A stretch of 64,000 bases of DNA, from the NCBI GenBank assembly GCA_017432345.1, contig JAFRJI010000012.1, forward strand, positions 62,001 to 126,000. Reading direction: 5' to 3'. The DNA comes from Bacillota bacterium. GTDB taxonomy: Bacteria > Bacillota > Clostridia > Peptostreptococcales > Anaerovoracaceae. The position numbers were made by a program, and so were the translations under genes. Under the pieces are notes generated by a model. The model was not told where the DNA came from. It saw only the letters and a list, made by a program, of their open reading frames with translations, and did not search any database. Below are positions 32,082 to 42,449 of this stretch, piece by piece. The first letter of the stretch is position 1. Each line of letters starts with the position of its first letter.

Positions 32082-33506
32082 ATGGGCGGATATTTTGGAG
32101 CCGTTTCCTCCAGAGATGTCGTCATGGACGTCTTTTACGGAACGGACTATCACTCTCACCTCGGGACACGGCGGGGCGGAATGGCGGTTATGGACGATGA
32201 AGCGGGATTCAAGCGCGAGATCCACAACATCGAAAGCTCCCCATTCCGGACGAAATTTGAAGACACGATCCAGCACATGTCCGGCAAAGCCGGCATTGGC
32301 TGCATCAGCGATACGGATCCGATGCCGTTGCTGATCCACTCCAACATCGGCACGTACGCGATCGTCTTTGTAGGAAGGATCAACAATCAGGACTCGCTGA
32401 TCAAGCAGTATCTGGCATTCAGCGGCGGGCACTTCGAAGCGCTCAGCGGCGGGCGGGTCAATTCCACGGAATTGATCGCGTCCCTCATCGACCAGAAGAG
32501 CGATTACACGGACGGTCTCAAATTTGCGCAAAGCATGATCGAAGGATCCGCGTCCATCCTACTGCTTAAAGAGGACGGCAAGATCATCGCCTCTCGTGAC
32601 AAGCTGGGCAGAACGCCGATGCTGATCGGCAAAGACGAAGAGGGATACAGCGTATCGTTTGAGTCGTTTGCATATGAGAAGCTGGGATACGAAACGGTCT
32701 ACGAGCTTGGACCGGGCGAGATCGTGGAAATCTCGAAGGACGGATACAAAACGCTGGCGCCGGCCGGCAAGAAAACATGCATCTGCGCGTTCCTGTGGTC
32801 GTATTACGGATACCCGAACTCCACGTACGAGAACGTCAACGTGGAAGAGATGCGTAACAAAAACGGCCGGATCCTGGCCAGGACCGATGCGGAAGCCGGA
32901 CGGATCCCGGAACTGGATTACGTCTGCGGCGTTCCGGATTCCGGCGTCGCGCACGCCATCGGATACGCCAACGAATGCGGCATCGATTACGCCAGACCGT
33001 TCATCAAATACACGCCGACCTGGCCGCGCAGCTTCATGCCGGTCAACCAGAGCGAACGGAACCGCGTCGCGAAGATGAAGCTGGTCCCGGTGCACAACCT
33101 GATCAAAGGCAAAAAGCTCCTCTTCGTGGACGACAGCATCGTCCGGGGAACGCAGATGCGGGAAACGGTCGAGTTCCTCTATGAGAACGGCGCTGAAGAA
33201 GTCCATATGCGGTCAGCCTGCCCGCCGATCATGTATGGGTGCAAATATATCAACTTCTCCAGGCAGACTTCCGACATGGATCTGATTGCACGTCGGACCA
33301 TCATCGAACTGGAAGGCGAAGAAGGAGAGAAATACATCGAAGAATACAGCGACGGAAGAACGGAGAGAGGCCGGAAGCTGCGGGACTGCATCTGCGGCAA
33401 GCTGCACCTGGACTCCCTCGAGTTCCAGAACGTCGAAGGAATATTGGAAGCTATCGGACTTGATGAATCCAGCGTTTGCACATACTGCTGGAACGGAAAG
33501 GAATAG
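32082..33506 (+). CDS. purF: Amidophosphoribosyltransferase-like protein lacking the N-terminal catalytic cysteine
   Basis: 474 residues. The phosphoribosyltransferase half is intact, with the PRPP motif KLLFVDDSIVRGTQMRETV (about 345-363). The N-terminal half keeps the Ntn-glutaminase layout (SHLGTRRGGMAV) but begins M-G-G-Y-F-G where normal PurF has Cys-Gly-Ile, so the nucleophile is missing. Four cysteines at positions matching the 4Fe-4S ligands of the Bacillus enzyme are retained (C235 or C233, C387, C466, C469). It may make phosphoribosylamine from free ammonia, or have another role. The frame is open to 32049 without a cysteine; the ATG at 32082 follows AGAAAGGA. Confidence 0.85.
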   Translation: MGGYFGAVSSRDVVMDVFYGTDYHSHLGTRRGGMAVMDDEAGFKREIHNIESSPFRTKFEDTIQHMSGKAGIGCISDTDPMPLLIHSNIGTYAIVFVGRINNQDSLIKQYLAFSGGHFEALSGGRVNSTELIASLIDQKSDYTDGLKFAQSMIEGSASILLLKEDGKIIASRDKLGRTPMLIGKDEEGYSVSFESFAYEKLGYETVYELGPGEIVEISKDGYKTLAPAGKKTCICAFLWSYYGYPNSTYENVNVEEMRNKNGRILARTDAEAGRIPELDYVCGVPDSGVAHAIGYANECGIDYARPFIKYTPTWPRSFMPVNQSERNRVAKMKLVPVHNLIKGKKLLFVDDSIVRGTQMRETVEFLYENGAEEVHMRSACPPIMYGCKYINFSRQTSDMDLIARRTIIELEGEEGEKYIEEYSDGRTERGRKLRDCICGKLHLDSLEFQNVEGILEAIGLDESSVCTYCWNGKE

Positions 33507-33509
33507 AGC

Positions 33510-34550
33510 ATGAACAATTCCAGATCAGACGCCTACGCCGCATCCGGCGTAGACATCACGGCAGGCTATCAATCCGTCAAGCTGATGAAGGAACACGTCG
33601 CACGGACGATGACCGACGGCGTGCTGTCCGACGTCGGCGGATTCGGCGGCTTGTTCGGGCCGAACATGACAGGGATCGAGGAACCGGTCCTCGTCAGCGG
33701 AACGGACGGCGTCGGCACCAAGCTGAAGTTGGCTTTCCTGATGGACAAGCACGACACCATCGGCATCGACTGCGTCGCCATGTGCGTCAACGATATCATC
33801 TGTTGCGGCGCGAAGCCTTTGTTCTTCCTGGATTACATCGCCTGCGGCAAGAACTATCCGGAGAAGATCGCGCAGATCGTGAAAGGCGTGGCCGAAGGGT
33901 GCGTCCAGTCCGGCGCGGCCCTCATCGGCGGCGAAACGGCGGAAATGCCGGGCTTCTATGACGAAGACGAATACGACCTGGCCGGCTTTGCGGTGGGCAT
34001 GGTCGACAAGAGCAAAATTCTGGACAAGGAAAGCGTCAAGGAGGGCGACGTGATCATCGCGCTGCCGTCCAGCGGCGTCCACTCCAACGGGTTCTCTCTC
34101 GTAAGAAAAGTCTTTGATGTGGAGAACGCGGACCTGAACGCGCCGGTAGAGGCGCTGGACGGAAAGAGCCTGGGCGAGACCCTGCTGACGCCGACCAAGA
34201 TCTACGTGAAACCGATGCTGGCGCTGATGGAGATCGTCAACGTCAAATCCGTCGCCCACATCACCGGCGGCGGCTTCTACGAAAACATCCCGCGGAGTCT
34301 TCCGGAAGGGATGACGGCCAAGATCAAAAAGGAAGACGTCCGCGTCCTGCCGATTTTTGAACATCTGGCGGAAACAGGCGGCATCTCCGAACGTGACATG
34401 TTCAACACGTTCAACATGGGCGTCGGCATGATCTGCATCATCGATCGTGACGACGTCTATGAAGCGGTCAGCTGCCTCAAGGAAAACGGCGAAGACGCCT
34501 ACATCCTCGGCGAGATCGTGGCTGGAGACGAGGGGGTGCAGCTATGGTAA
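33510..34550 (+). CDS. purM: Phosphoribosylformylglycinamidine cyclo-ligase (AIR synthetase)
   Basis: 346 residues, typical length. The PurM features are [20 protein letters not shown], the ATP-binding [34 protein letters not shown] and [11 protein letters not shown]. It closes the imidazole ring of FGAM to AIR. It starts 4 bases after the purF stop and overlaps the purN-purO start by 7 bases, so translation is coupled on both sides. Confidence 0.95.
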   Translation: MNNSRSDAYAASGVDITAGYQSVKLMKEHVARTMTDGVLSDVGGFGGLFGPNMTGIEEPVLVSGTDGVGTKLKLAFLMDKHDTIGIDCVAMCVNDIICCGAKPLFFLDYIACGKNYPEKIAQIVKGVAEGCVQSGAALIGGETAEMPGFYDEDEYDLAGFAVGMVDKSKILDKESVKEGDVIIALPSSGVHSNGFSLVRKVFDVENADLNAPVEALDGKSLGETLLTPTKIYVKPMLALMEIVNVKSVAHITGGGFYENIPRSLPEGMTAKIKKEDVRVLPIFEHLAETGGISERDMFNTFNMGVGMICIIDRDDVYEAVSCLKENGEDAYILGEIVAGDEGVQLW

Positions 34551-35881
34551 AGACAAGGATCGCCGTCCTGATTTCCGGGAACGGCACCAACCTGCAGGCT
34601 TTGATCGACGCCCAGAAAGACGGCGTGATCAAACACGGCCGCATCGTTCTGGTGGTTTCCTCCAACTCCATCGCCTACGGGCTGAAACGGGCGGAAGCGG
34701 CAGGCATCGAAACGGCCATCGTTACGAAGAAACAATGCGGCAGCGAGGAAGCCTTTGAGAAAAAGCTGCGCGAAGTCCTCGAAGAGCACAACATCGAAAT
34801 GATCGTGCTGGCGGGCTTCATGAAGATCCTGAGCAAAGACTTCACCGCGGCCTACCGGAACCGCATCATCAATGTGCATCCGTCCCTGATCCCGGCGTTT
34901 TGCGGGAAGGGCTGCTACGGACTGAAAGTCCACGAGAAAGCGCTGGAATACGGCGTGAAAGTGACCGGCGCCACCGTCCACTACGTCAACGAAGTGCCGG
35001 ACGGCGGCAAGATCATCATGCAAAAGCCGGTGCGCGTGAAAAAAGGCGACACTCCGGCGGTTTTGCAAAAGCGCGTCATGGCGGAAGCCGAGTGGCAGAT
35101 CCTGCCGAAGGCGACGGAAAAGGTAGCATGGAAGCTGATGAAAGAAAAGGCGGCGAAAATGGAACAATACGAAATCAACGATATCGGAAAACTGATCGAA
35201 GACAACACGTATCCCGGCAGGGGCATCGTGATCGGCCGGACCAAAGGCCAGGGCAAAGCGGCGGTCGCCTACTTCATCATGGGGCGCAGCGACAACAGCC
35301 GCAACCGTGTCTTCACCATCAAAGACGGCGAGGTGTTCACGGAACCGTTCGACGCGAGCAAGGTCGAGGATCCGTCCCTGATCATCTACGCAGCGCTGCG
35401 GCAGTTTGAAAACAAGCTGATCGTCACCAACGGCGACCAGACCGACACCATATACAAACATCTGGAGGCAGGCAAGGGCTTTGAGGATGCGCTGGCCACC
35501 CGGTCCTTCGAACCGGACGAACCGAACTACACGCCGCGCATCAGCGGTCTGGTGGAGCTGGGCGAAGAAGAGTTCACGTACAAGATGAGCATCCTCAAGA
35601 GCCAGAGCAAGGACGGCTCCCGGACGGGACGCTACTATTTCCACTACGAATCGGAGCCTGGCCTCGGACATTTCATCCACACATACGAATGCGACGGAGA
35701 TCCGCTGCCGACGTTCCACGGGGAGCCGGAGCGCGTCGAGATCCCGGATGACATCGACGACTTCACGAACCATCTCTGGAAGTACCTCGATGAGAACAAC
35801 AAGATCTCGCTGTACGTCCGCTACATCGATGTGAAGACGGGCGAATACGAAGAGCGGATCATCAACAAGAGAGAGGCGTAA
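34544..35881 (+). CDS. Fused GAR transformylase (PurN) and PurO-type IMP cyclohydrolase
   Basis: 445 residues with two domains. Residues 1-200 are Pur[16 protein letters not shown], catalytic Asn110 and His112 in [11 protein letters not shown], and Asp153 in EVPDGGKII. It formylates GAR using 10-formyl-THF. Residues about 206-445 match the archaeal-type IMP cyclohydrolase family: [28 protein letters not shown], and [14 protein letters not shown]. This type closes the inosine ring and has no similarity to PurH. No stop or frameshift separates the parts. An ATG at 35159 with a modest AAAAGG site could also permit internal initiation of the second domain. The next gene encodes the AICAR transformylase without its usual cyclohydrolase partner domain, so the fusion completes the pathway. 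Confidence 0.9.
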   Translation: MVKTRIAVLISGNGTNLQALIDAQKDGVIKHGRIVLVVSSNSIAYGLKRAEAAGIETAIVTKKQCGSEEAFEKKLREVLEEHNIEMIVLAGFMKILSKDFTAAYRNRIINVHPSLIPAFCGKGCYGLKVHEKALEYGVKVTGATVHYVNEVPDGGKIIMQKPVRVKKGDTPAVLQKRVMAEAEWQILPKATEKVAWKLMKEKAAKMEQYEINDIGKLIEDNTYPGRGIVIGRTKGQGKAAVAYFIMGRSDNSRNRVFTIKDGEVFTEPFDASKVEDPSLIIYAALRQFENKLIVTNGDQTDTIYKHLEAGKGFEDALATRSFEPDEPNYTPRISGLVELGEEEFTYKMSILKSQSKDGSRTGRYYFHYESEPGLGHFIHTYECDGDPLPTFHGEPERVEIPDDIDDFTNHLWKYLDENNKISLYVRYIDVKTGEYEERIINKREA

Positions 35882-35899
35882 GGCCGGAGGAAGAAGACA

Positions 35900-37084
35900 A
35901 TGAACGAACTGAAACTGAAATACGGGTGCAATCCGAACCAGGCCCAGGCCAGGATCTACATGGAAGACGGAAGCGAACTGCCGATCAAGATCCTTGGCGG
36001 ACGCCCGGGATACATCAACTTCCTGGACGCCTTCAATTCCTGGCAGCTGGTCAGGGAACTGAAGGAAGCCACGGGATTGCCGGCGGCGACCTCTTTTAAG
36101 CACGTCAGCCCGACCTCCGCGGCGGTTGGCAAAGTGCTGCCGGAGAACATGAAGAAAGCCTATTTCGTCGACGACATCAAAGGTCTCGACGATTCCCTCA
36201 TCGCCTGCGCCTACGCTCGGGCCAGAGGGACCGACCGCCTGTGCTCCTTCGGCGATTTCATCGCGCTGTCGGATACTTGCGACGAAGTGACGGCGCGGAT
36301 CATCAAGAGGGAAGTCTCTGATGGCGTCATCGCGCCGGGATACACGGACGAAGCGCTGGAGCTTTTGCGCGGAAAGAAAAAGGGCAATTACAACATCATC
36401 GAGATCGATCCGGACTACCGCGCGCCGGAGATCGAACGCCGCCAGGTATTCGGCGTGACGTTCGAGCAAAGCCACAACGAGATGAAGATCGATAAGTCGC
36501 TCACGGAGAACATCGTGACGGCGAACAAGGATCTTCCGGAGAGCGCGAAGATGGACATGATCATCGCGATGATCGCGCTGAAATACACCCAGTCCAATTC
36601 CGTCTGCTTCGCGGAGGACGGACAGTGCATCGGCATCGGCGCCGGGCAGCAGTCCAGGATCCACTGCACGAGGCTGGCAGCGGGCAAGGCCGACACCTGG
36701 CACCTGCGGCAGCATGAGAAAGTGCTGAACCTTCCGTTCAAGAAGGGCATCGCCAGAGCGGTCCGCGACAACGCGATCGACGGATACATCAACGAATACG
36801 AAGAAGACGTCTGCGCAGAAGGAAACTGGCAGAAGTACTTCAGCGAGCAGCCGGAACCGCTGACCAAAGAGGAGAAGACGGCCTATCTGTCATCCCTCAA
36901 AGGCGGCGTGCTGGCGTCGGATGCGTTCTTCCCGTTCAGCGACAGCATCGAGCGGGCGCGCATGAGCGGCGCGGACTACGTGGTCCAGCCGGGCGGATCC
37001 GTCCGGGACGACGAAGTCATCAGCGGCTGTGATAAATATGGAATGGTCATGGTATGCAACGGTGTACGGCTGTTCCACCATTAA
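35900..37084 (+). CDS. Stand-alone AICAR transformylase (PurH C-terminal domain only)
   Basis: 394 residues covering only the formyltransferase part of PurH. It begins ELKLKYGCNPNQAQARIY, has the catalytic Lys-His pair in TSFKHVSPTSAAVGK, and ends with DYVVQPGGSVRDDEVI and VMVCNGVRLFHH as PurH proteins do. The N-terminal methylglyoxal-synthase-like IMP cyclohydrolase domain (about 200 residues) is absent. The missing activity is supplied by the PurO domain encoded just upstream. It converts AICAR to FAICAR with 10-formyl-THF, and could also use AICAR released by HisHF. Confidence 0.9.
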   Translation: MNELKLKYGCNPNQAQARIYMEDGSELPIKILGGRPGYINFLDAFNSWQLVRELKEATGLPAATSFKHVSPTSAAVGKVLPENMKKAYFVDDIKGLDDSLIACAYARARGTDRLCSFGDFIALSDTCDEVTARIIKREVSDGVIAPGYTDEALELLRGKKKGNYNIIEIDPDYRAPEIERRQVFGVTFEQSHNEMKIDKSLTENIVTANKDLPESAKMDMIIAMIALKYTQSNSVCFAEDGQCIGIGAGQQSRIHCTRLAAGKADTWHLRQHEKVLNLPFKKGIARAVRDNAIDGYINEYEEDVCAEGNWQKYFSEQPEPLTKEEKTAYLSSLKGGVLASDAFFPFSDSIERARMSGADYVVQPGGSVRDDEVISGCDKYGMVMVCNGVRLFHH

Positions 37085-37105
37085 GAAACGAGGGGGAAAC
37101 GAGTC

Positions 37106-38380
37106 ATGAACATCATGGTAATCGGCGGCGGCGGCCGGGAACACGCCATCATCAAGAAACTGGCGGAAAATGAAGCGGTCACGAAGATCTACGCGCTTCC
37201 GGGCAACGGAGGCATCGCGGCGGACGCGGAATGCGTCGACGTCAAAGCGACCGACATCGACGGGATCGAGGCTTTTGCAAAAGAAAGCGGCGACATTGAT
37301 TACGCGGTAGTCGCGCCGGACGATCCGCTGGCTATGGGCTGCGTGGACCGGCTTCAGGAGATCGGCATCCCGTGCTTCGGACCGGTCGCAAAAGCAGCGG
37401 TCATCGAGAGCAGCAAGGTTTTTGCAAAAGATCTGATGAAAAAATACGGCATTCCGACCGCGACCTACGAGACGTTTGACGATATGGACGCGGCGCTGGC
37501 ATACCTGGACGACGCGCCGATCCCGACAGTCATCAAAGCCGACGGTCTGGCGCTGGGCAAGGGCGTTATCATCGCCGAGACCCGCGACGAAGCCAAGGCA
37601 GCCGTCCGCAAGATGATGGAGGAGAAGGCCTTTGGGGAAAGCGGCAGCCGGATCGTCATCGAGGAATTCCTGACAGGTCCGGAAGTGTCGGTGCTTTCGT
37701 TCACCGACGGCCGGACGGTAGTGCCGATGATCTCATCGCAGGATCACAAGCGCGCGCTGGACGGCGACCAGGGGCTCAACACGGGCGGCATGGGAACCGT
37801 CGCGCCGAACCCGTACTATACGGAAGACGTGGCCAGAGAGTGCATGGAGACAATTTTCCTGCCGACGATGGAAGCTATGAACGAAGAGGGCAGGACCTTC
37901 CAGGGCTGCCTCTACTTCGGCCTGATGCTGACGGAGAACGGCCCGAAGGTCATCGAATACAACTGCCGGTTCGGCGATCCGGAGACGCAGGTGGTGCTGC
38001 CGTTACTGAAGAGCGACCTGCTCACCATCATGCAGGCGGTCACCGAGCAAAGGCTGGCGGAAGTGGACGTGGAGTTTTCCAGCGAGAACGCCTGCTGCGT
38101 GGTCGTGGCATCCGGCGGCTACCCGGCTTCTTACGAGAAAGGCAAAGAGATGACCATCGGCGAGATGGAAGGCAAGACCGACATCTTCATCGCCGGCGCC
38201 AAGCTGGAAGACGGCGTGCTGAAGACCAGCGGAGGCCGCGTACTGGGCGTGACGTCCGTGGCGGACACGCTGGAGGAAGCCATAGCGCTGGCATATAGGA
38301 ATGTAGAAAAAGTGCAGTTCGACAAGGCGTATCACCGGACGGACATCGGCCGCCGGGCCCTGGAGGTTGCAAAAGGCTGA
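37106..38380 (+). CDS. purD: Phosphoribosylamine-glycine ligase
   Basis: 424-residue ATP-grasp enzyme starting MNIMVIGGGGREHAIIKKL. Typical motifs: VAPDDPLAMGCVDRL, the ATP-binding KADGLALGKGVIIAET, SQDHKRALDGDQGLNTGGMGTVAPNP, and the metal region YNCRFGDPETQVVLP. It joins glycine to phosphoribosylamine, the product of the PurF step. A ribosome site GAGGGGGAAACGAGTC precedes it. 21 bases after the AICAR transformylase gene. Confidence 0.95.
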   Translation: MNIMVIGGGGREHAIIKKLAENEAVTKIYALPGNGGIAADAECVDVKATDIDGIEAFAKESGDIDYAVVAPDDPLAMGCVDRLQEIGIPCFGPVAKAAVIESSKVFAKDLMKKYGIPTATYETFDDMDAALAYLDDAPIPTVIKADGLALGKGVIIAETRDEAKAAVRKMMEEKAFGESGSRIVIEEFLTGPEVSVLSFTDGRTVVPMISSQDHKRALDGDQGLNTGGMGTVAPNPYYTEDVARECMETIFLPTMEAMNEEGRTFQGCLYFGLMLTENGPKVIEYNCRFGDPETQVVLPLLKSDLLTIMQAVTEQRLAEVDVEFSSENACCVVVASGGYPASYEKGKEMTIGEMEGKTDIFIAGAKLEDGVLKTSGGRVLGVTSVADTLEEAIALAYRNVEKVQFDKAYHRTDIGRRALEVAKG

Positions 38381-38397
38381 CGCAGAAAGGAGCGGAC

Positions 38398-41300
38398 ATG
38401 GTATATAGAATTTTTGTCGAGAAAAAGGATGCGGTCGCCAGCGAGGCGAAGGCGCTCCGGTCCGAGATCCGGACCTTCCTCGGCATCGAAAAACTGGACG
38501 GCTTAAGAATCATCAACCGGTATGATGTGGAAGGCATCGAAGAAGAGCTCTTCGAACAATGCGTCGGGACCGTGTTCTCCGAACCGCAGGTCGACGATGT
38601 GTACCGCGAGCTGGATGCGGACGGTGCCGGCAGCGCCGGAACGAAGAATTTTGTATTCGCGGTGGAAGCGTTGCCGGGACAGTACGATCAGCGGGCGGAC
38701 TCCGCGGCGCAGTGCATCCAGATCATCTCGCAGCAGGAGCGGCCGATGGTGAAGTGCGCCAAGGTCTACATCCTGTACGGAGACCTGACGGAGGCCGACG
38801 TCGAGGCGATCAAAAAGCACGTCATCAACCCGGTGGAAATGCGGGAAGCCTCGCTGGAACTGCCGGAAACACTGAAAATGGAATACGACCAGCCGGAAAC
38901 CGTTGCTATAGTCGAAGGATTCACTGCGATGGACGAAGCGCAGCTCAAAGCCTTCATCGCGGACAATGGTCTGGCGATGGATTACGACGACATCCTCGTC
39001 TGCCAGGAGTATTTCCGCAGCGAGGACCGGGATCCGACGATCACGGAGATCAAGATGATCGACACATACTGGTCGGATCACTGCCGTCACACGACGTTCA
39101 ATACCGTCATCGACAGCGTGACGTTCGCGGATGAAACGCTGCAGAAGGCGTACGACGACTATTTGAAGACGCGGCAGGAACTGGGACGGACCAAGCCGAT
39201 CACGCTGATGGACATTGGCACCATCGCGGCCAAGGCGCTGAAGGCGCAGGGCAAGATGGAGGGGCTGGACGAGTCCGAGGAGATCAACGCCTGCACGGTA
39301 AAGATCAAGGCAGAAGCCGGCGGCGAGTTGGAAGACTGGCTGCTGCTGTTCAAGAACGAAACACACAATCACCCGACGGAGATCGAGCCGTTCGGCGGTG
39401 CGGCGACCTGTATCGGCGGCGCCATCCGCGACCCGCTCTCGGGGAGGGCATACGTATATACCGCCATGCGCATCACCGGCGCGGCGGATCCATTGCGGCC
39501 GCTCGATCAGACGATCAAGGGCAAGTTGCCGCAGCGTAAACTGGTCACCTCCGCGGCCGACGGGTATTCTTCCTACGGCAACCAGATCGGCGTTTCCACC
39601 GGACTGGTGCAGGAAATTTACCACGACGGCTATGCAGCCAAGCGAATGGAACTGGGCGCGGTCGTCGGCGCAGCGCCGGCGGAGAACGTCGTCCGGGAAC
39701 GCCCGGAGCCGGGAGACATCATCTTCCTGCTGGGCGGACGGACAGGCCGTGACGGTATAGGCGGAGCGACGGGATCCTCGAAATCCCACGATGTGAGCTC
39801 CCTGGAAACCTGCGGCGCCGAAGTCCAGAAGGGCAACGCGCCGGAAGAGCGGAAACTGCAGCGGCTGTTCCGGAACGGCGAAGCGTCCCGCATGATCAAG
39901 CGGTGCAATGACTTTGGAGCGGGCGGCGTTTCCGTTGCCATCGGCGAACTGGCGGATGGACTGGACATCAACCTGGATGTCGTGCCGAAGAAATACGAAG
40001 GCCTTGACGGGACGGAGCTGGCCATCAGCGAATCCCAGGAGAGAATGGCGGTCGTCGTCGCGGCGGCTGACCGTGAGCGGTTCGAAGAACTGGCGGCCAA
40101 GGAGAATCTGGAATGCACCGTCGTCGCGACGGTCACCGAAGAGCCGCGGCTGGTCATGCACTGGAAGGGCAATACCATCGTGGATATCGCCCGGTCCTTC
40201 CTGGATTCCAACGGTGCCGAAAAGCACATCACGGTGGAAGCACCTGTAGCAACGCTTCCGATCTGCGACGTTACCGGCGGCTTTACCGAGAATTACAAAG
40301 CCCTCGCAAGCGATATCAACATCTGCTCGCAGAAGGGACTTTCCGAGAAATTCGATTCGACCATCGGCGCGGGCACGGTCGTCATGCCGTTCGGCGGCAA
40401 GTACCAGATGACGCCGGCGCAGACGATGGTCCAGAAAGTATCTATGCAGGACAAGAACTCCCGGACGTGCTCGATCATGTCCTGGGGTTACGACCCATAC
40501 ATCACCGAGCAAAGCCCTTATCACGGAGCCTATCTGGCGGTGGCCGACTCCATGTGCAAGCTGGCGGCTTCCGGCGGCGGCAAAGAGGCCGCATACCTGA
40601 GTTTCCAGGAATACTTCGAGAAGCTGGGCAAGGACAGCAAGCGCTGGGGCAAGCCGTTCGCGGCGCTCCTCGGAGCTTATGAAGCGCAGATGGGACTGGA
40701 CGTGGCAGCCATCGGTGGCAAGGATTCCATGAGCGGATCCTTCGAAGACATCGACGTCCCGCCGACGCTGGTATCCTTCGCGATCACCACGGCCGACGTG
40801 GATGACATCGTAACGAACGAATTCAAAGGCGCCGGACATAAGGTGCTTCTGCTGGAGCCGGAAGTCAATGAACAGGGGCTGCCGACGGCGGAATCCCTGA
40901 AGAAGATTTTTGCTAGGATCCGTGATATCAATGAAGCGGGCAACCTGCTGGCGGCCTACACGCCGGGCATCGGCGGGATCGCGGAAGCGGTCATGAAGAT
41001 GTGCTTCGGAAATATGATCGGGTTCGAATACAACGAAGAAGCGCTTGGTGCCGCGGCGGTGCAGAAACTGTTCGGGCGTGCTTATGGCAGCTTTGTGCTG
41101 GAAGTCGCGGACGGCACCTGTAAGTGCTCCGGAACTTGTGATGAAGACCATGCGGACGGATTCAACTGCTCCGTTCTGGGCAAGACCACGGAAGAGGCGG
41201 CAATCAAGCTTGGCGGCGAAGCCGTGCAGCTTGCGGAGCTTTTGCAGGATTATGAGGCGAAACTCGAACCGGTCTATCCGTGCAACATCGATGCGACGAA

Positions 41301-42180
41301 GCAGCAGATCCCGGATCTCAGCTATGTGGCGGCAGGATGTGTGAAGCGGGAAGACTTCGGTGCTGCGGCCGTTGCGACGGCGAAACCAAAGGTCCTGATT
41401 CCGGCGTTCCCGGGCACCAACTGCGAGTGGGATTCTGCAAAGGCCTTTGAAGCGGCCGGCGCGGAAGCAGAGATCATCGTCATCCGGAACCTGACGGCGG
41501 ATGCCATCGCTTCTTCGGTCAGCGAATTTGCGGGCAAACTGGCGCAGGCGCAGATGGCGTTCATTCCGGGTGGATTCTCCGGCGGAGATGAACCGGACGG
41601 ATCTGGCAAATTCATCACCGCGTTCTTCCGCAATCCGGAAGTCAAGGAAGCGGTCACGGAACTGCTCGATCAGAGAGGCGGCCTGATGGCCGGCATCTGC
41701 AACGGATTCCAGGCACTGATCAAGTTGGGCCTTGTCCCTTACGGCAAGATCATCGACACCGTTGACACCTGTCCGACACTGACGCTCAACGAGATCGGAC
41801 GGCATCAGTCCAGACTGGTGCGGATCCGCGTCACCTCCGACAAGTCGCCATGGCTGGCGCAGACGAAGGTCGGCGAGATCTACACGGTGCCGGTATCCCA
41901 CGGCGAAGGCCGGCTCCTGGCCAGCGAAGAACTTCTGAAAGAGCTGGGCGCGAACGGACAGATCGCTACGCAGTATGTGGACTTCGACGGAAATCCGGCG
42001 GATGACATCCGGTTCAATCCGAACGGATCCATCTACGCGGTCGAGGGCATGACCTCACCGGACGGACGCGTCTTCGGCAAGATGGGCCATGCGGAACGTA
42101 CCGGCTACGGGTTATACAAGAACGTCCCGGGCAAGTACGACATGAAGATGTTCGAATCCGCCGTGCAGTACTTCAAATAG
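38398..42180 (+). CDS. purL: Single-chain phosphoribosylformylglycinamidine synthase
   Basis: 1260 residues, the clostridial single-chain FGAM synthase. An N-terminal PurS-like domain (about 1-150) is followed by the linker and the two synthetase halves: SDHCRHTTFNTVI, FKNETHNHPTEIEPFGGAATCIGGAIRDP, and later GSFEDIDVPPTLVSFAITT. The C-terminal glutaminase domain (from about 1000) starts VLIPAFPGTNCEWDSAKAFEAAGAE, has the nucleophile cysteine in AGICNGFQALIKLG and the His in VSHGEGR. It converts FGAR to FGAM with glutamine. Last gene of the operon. A very long antisense frame across it is a codon-bias artefact. Confidence 0.95.
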   Translation: MVYRIFVEKKDAVASEAKALRSEIRTFLGIEKLDGLRIINRYDVEGIEEELFEQCVGTVFSEPQVDDVYRELDADGAGSAGTKNFVFAVEALPGQYDQRADSAAQCIQIISQQERPMVKCAKVYILYGDLTEADVEAIKKHVINPVEMREASLELPETLKMEYDQPETVAIVEGFTAMDEAQLKAFIADNGLAMDYDDILVCQEYFRSEDRDPTITEIKMIDTYWSDHCRHTTFNTVIDSVTFADETLQKAYDDYLKTRQELGRTKPITLMDIGTIAAKALKAQGKMEGLDESEEINACTVKIKAEAGGELEDWLLLFKNETHNHPTEIEPFGGAATCIGGAIRDPLSGRAYVYTAMRITGAADPLRPLDQTIKGKLPQRKLVTSAADGYSSYGNQIGVSTGLVQEIYHDGYAAKRMELGAVVGAAPAENVVRERPEPGDIIFLLGGRTGRDGIGGATGSSKSHDVSSLETCGAEVQKGNAPEERKLQRLFRNGEASRMIKRCNDFGAGGVSVAIGELADGLDINLDVVPKKYEGLDGTELAISESQERMAVVVAAADRERFEELAAKENLECTVVATVTEEPRLVMHWKGNTIVDIARSFLDSNGAEKHITVEAPVATLPICDVTGGFTENYKALASDINICSQKGLSEKFDSTIGAGTVVMPFGGKYQMTPAQTMVQKVSMQDKNSRTCSIMSWGYDPYITEQSPYHGAYLAVADSMCKLAASGGGKEAAYLSFQEYFEKLGKDSKRWGKPFAALLGAYEAQMGLDVAAIGGKDSMSGSFEDIDVPPTLVSFAITTADVDDIVTNEFKGAGHKVLLLEPEVNEQGLPTAESLKKIFARIRDINEAGNLLAAYTPGIGGIAEAVMKMCFGNMIGFEYNEEALGAAAVQKLFGRAYGSFVLEVADGTCKCSGTCDEDHADGFNCSVLGKTTEEAAIKLGGEAVQLAELLQDYEAKLEPVYPCNIDATKQQIPDLSYVAAGCVKREDFGAAAVATAKPKVLIPAFPGTNCEWDSAKAFEAAGAEAEIIVIRNLTADAIASSVSEFAGKLAQAQMAFIPGGFSGGDEPDGSGKFITAFFRNPEVKEAVTELLDQRGGLMAGICNGFQALIKLGLVPYGKIIDTVDTCPTLTLNEIGRHQSRLVRIRVTSDKSPWLAQTKVGEIYTVPVSHGEGRLLASEELLKELGANGQIATQYVDFDGNPADDIRFNPNGSIYAVEGMTSPDGRVFGKMGHAERTGYGLYKNVPGKYDMKMFESAVQYFK

Positions 42181-42205
42181 ACGAAGAACGACTTAAGCTC
42201 TTGGA

Positions 42206-42449
42206 CTTGAACAAATTGGCAGTACGGGAACGTTTGTCAAGTTTCTAAATAGCTTGAACGCCTGTGCTTGAACAAATTGATGGAACGGAAAACGTTTGTC
42301 AAGTGTGCTATAAGGATTTAAGCGCTTGTGCTTGAACAAACTGGCGGAGCAGAAAACGTTTGTCAAGTTTTGACCCAAAACTGAGTAGAAAATGGATGAA
42401 AAATAGCGATGTGCTTGAACAATTCGTTCTGTAGAACATGCTTTGTCAA
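42206..42449. repeat. Second array of inverted motifs after the purine operon
   Basis: CTTGAACAA(A) starts at 42206, 42267, 42331 and 42414, and TTTGTCAA(G) at 42233, 42295, 42359 and 42442. Each pair is 27-28 bp apart and the pairs recur after 61, 64 and 83 bp. The two motifs are near reverse complements (one-base indel), so each unit can form a CTTGA(A)CAAA hairpin. The spacer often contains GGAACGGAAAACG-like sequence. Further degenerate halves occur to about 42505. The geometry resembles the 29378-29736 array, but the motif is different. No gene lies here. Confidence 0.85.

Noticed and set aside
38503-41901. Long antisense open frame (1132 codons) opposite purL
   Set aside because: No recognisable protein pattern, no ribosome site, and it mirrors the codon periodicity of a clear PurL gene. 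Similar long antisense frames opposite pur, hut and gre genes (for example 34499-36715, 26498-28312, 5541-6698) were dismissed for the same reason.
42193-42378. Small minus-strand protein with internal repeats
   Set aside because: It is a translation of the CTTGAACAAA/TTTGTCAAG array; the repeats come from the DNA element, and no start signal is present.
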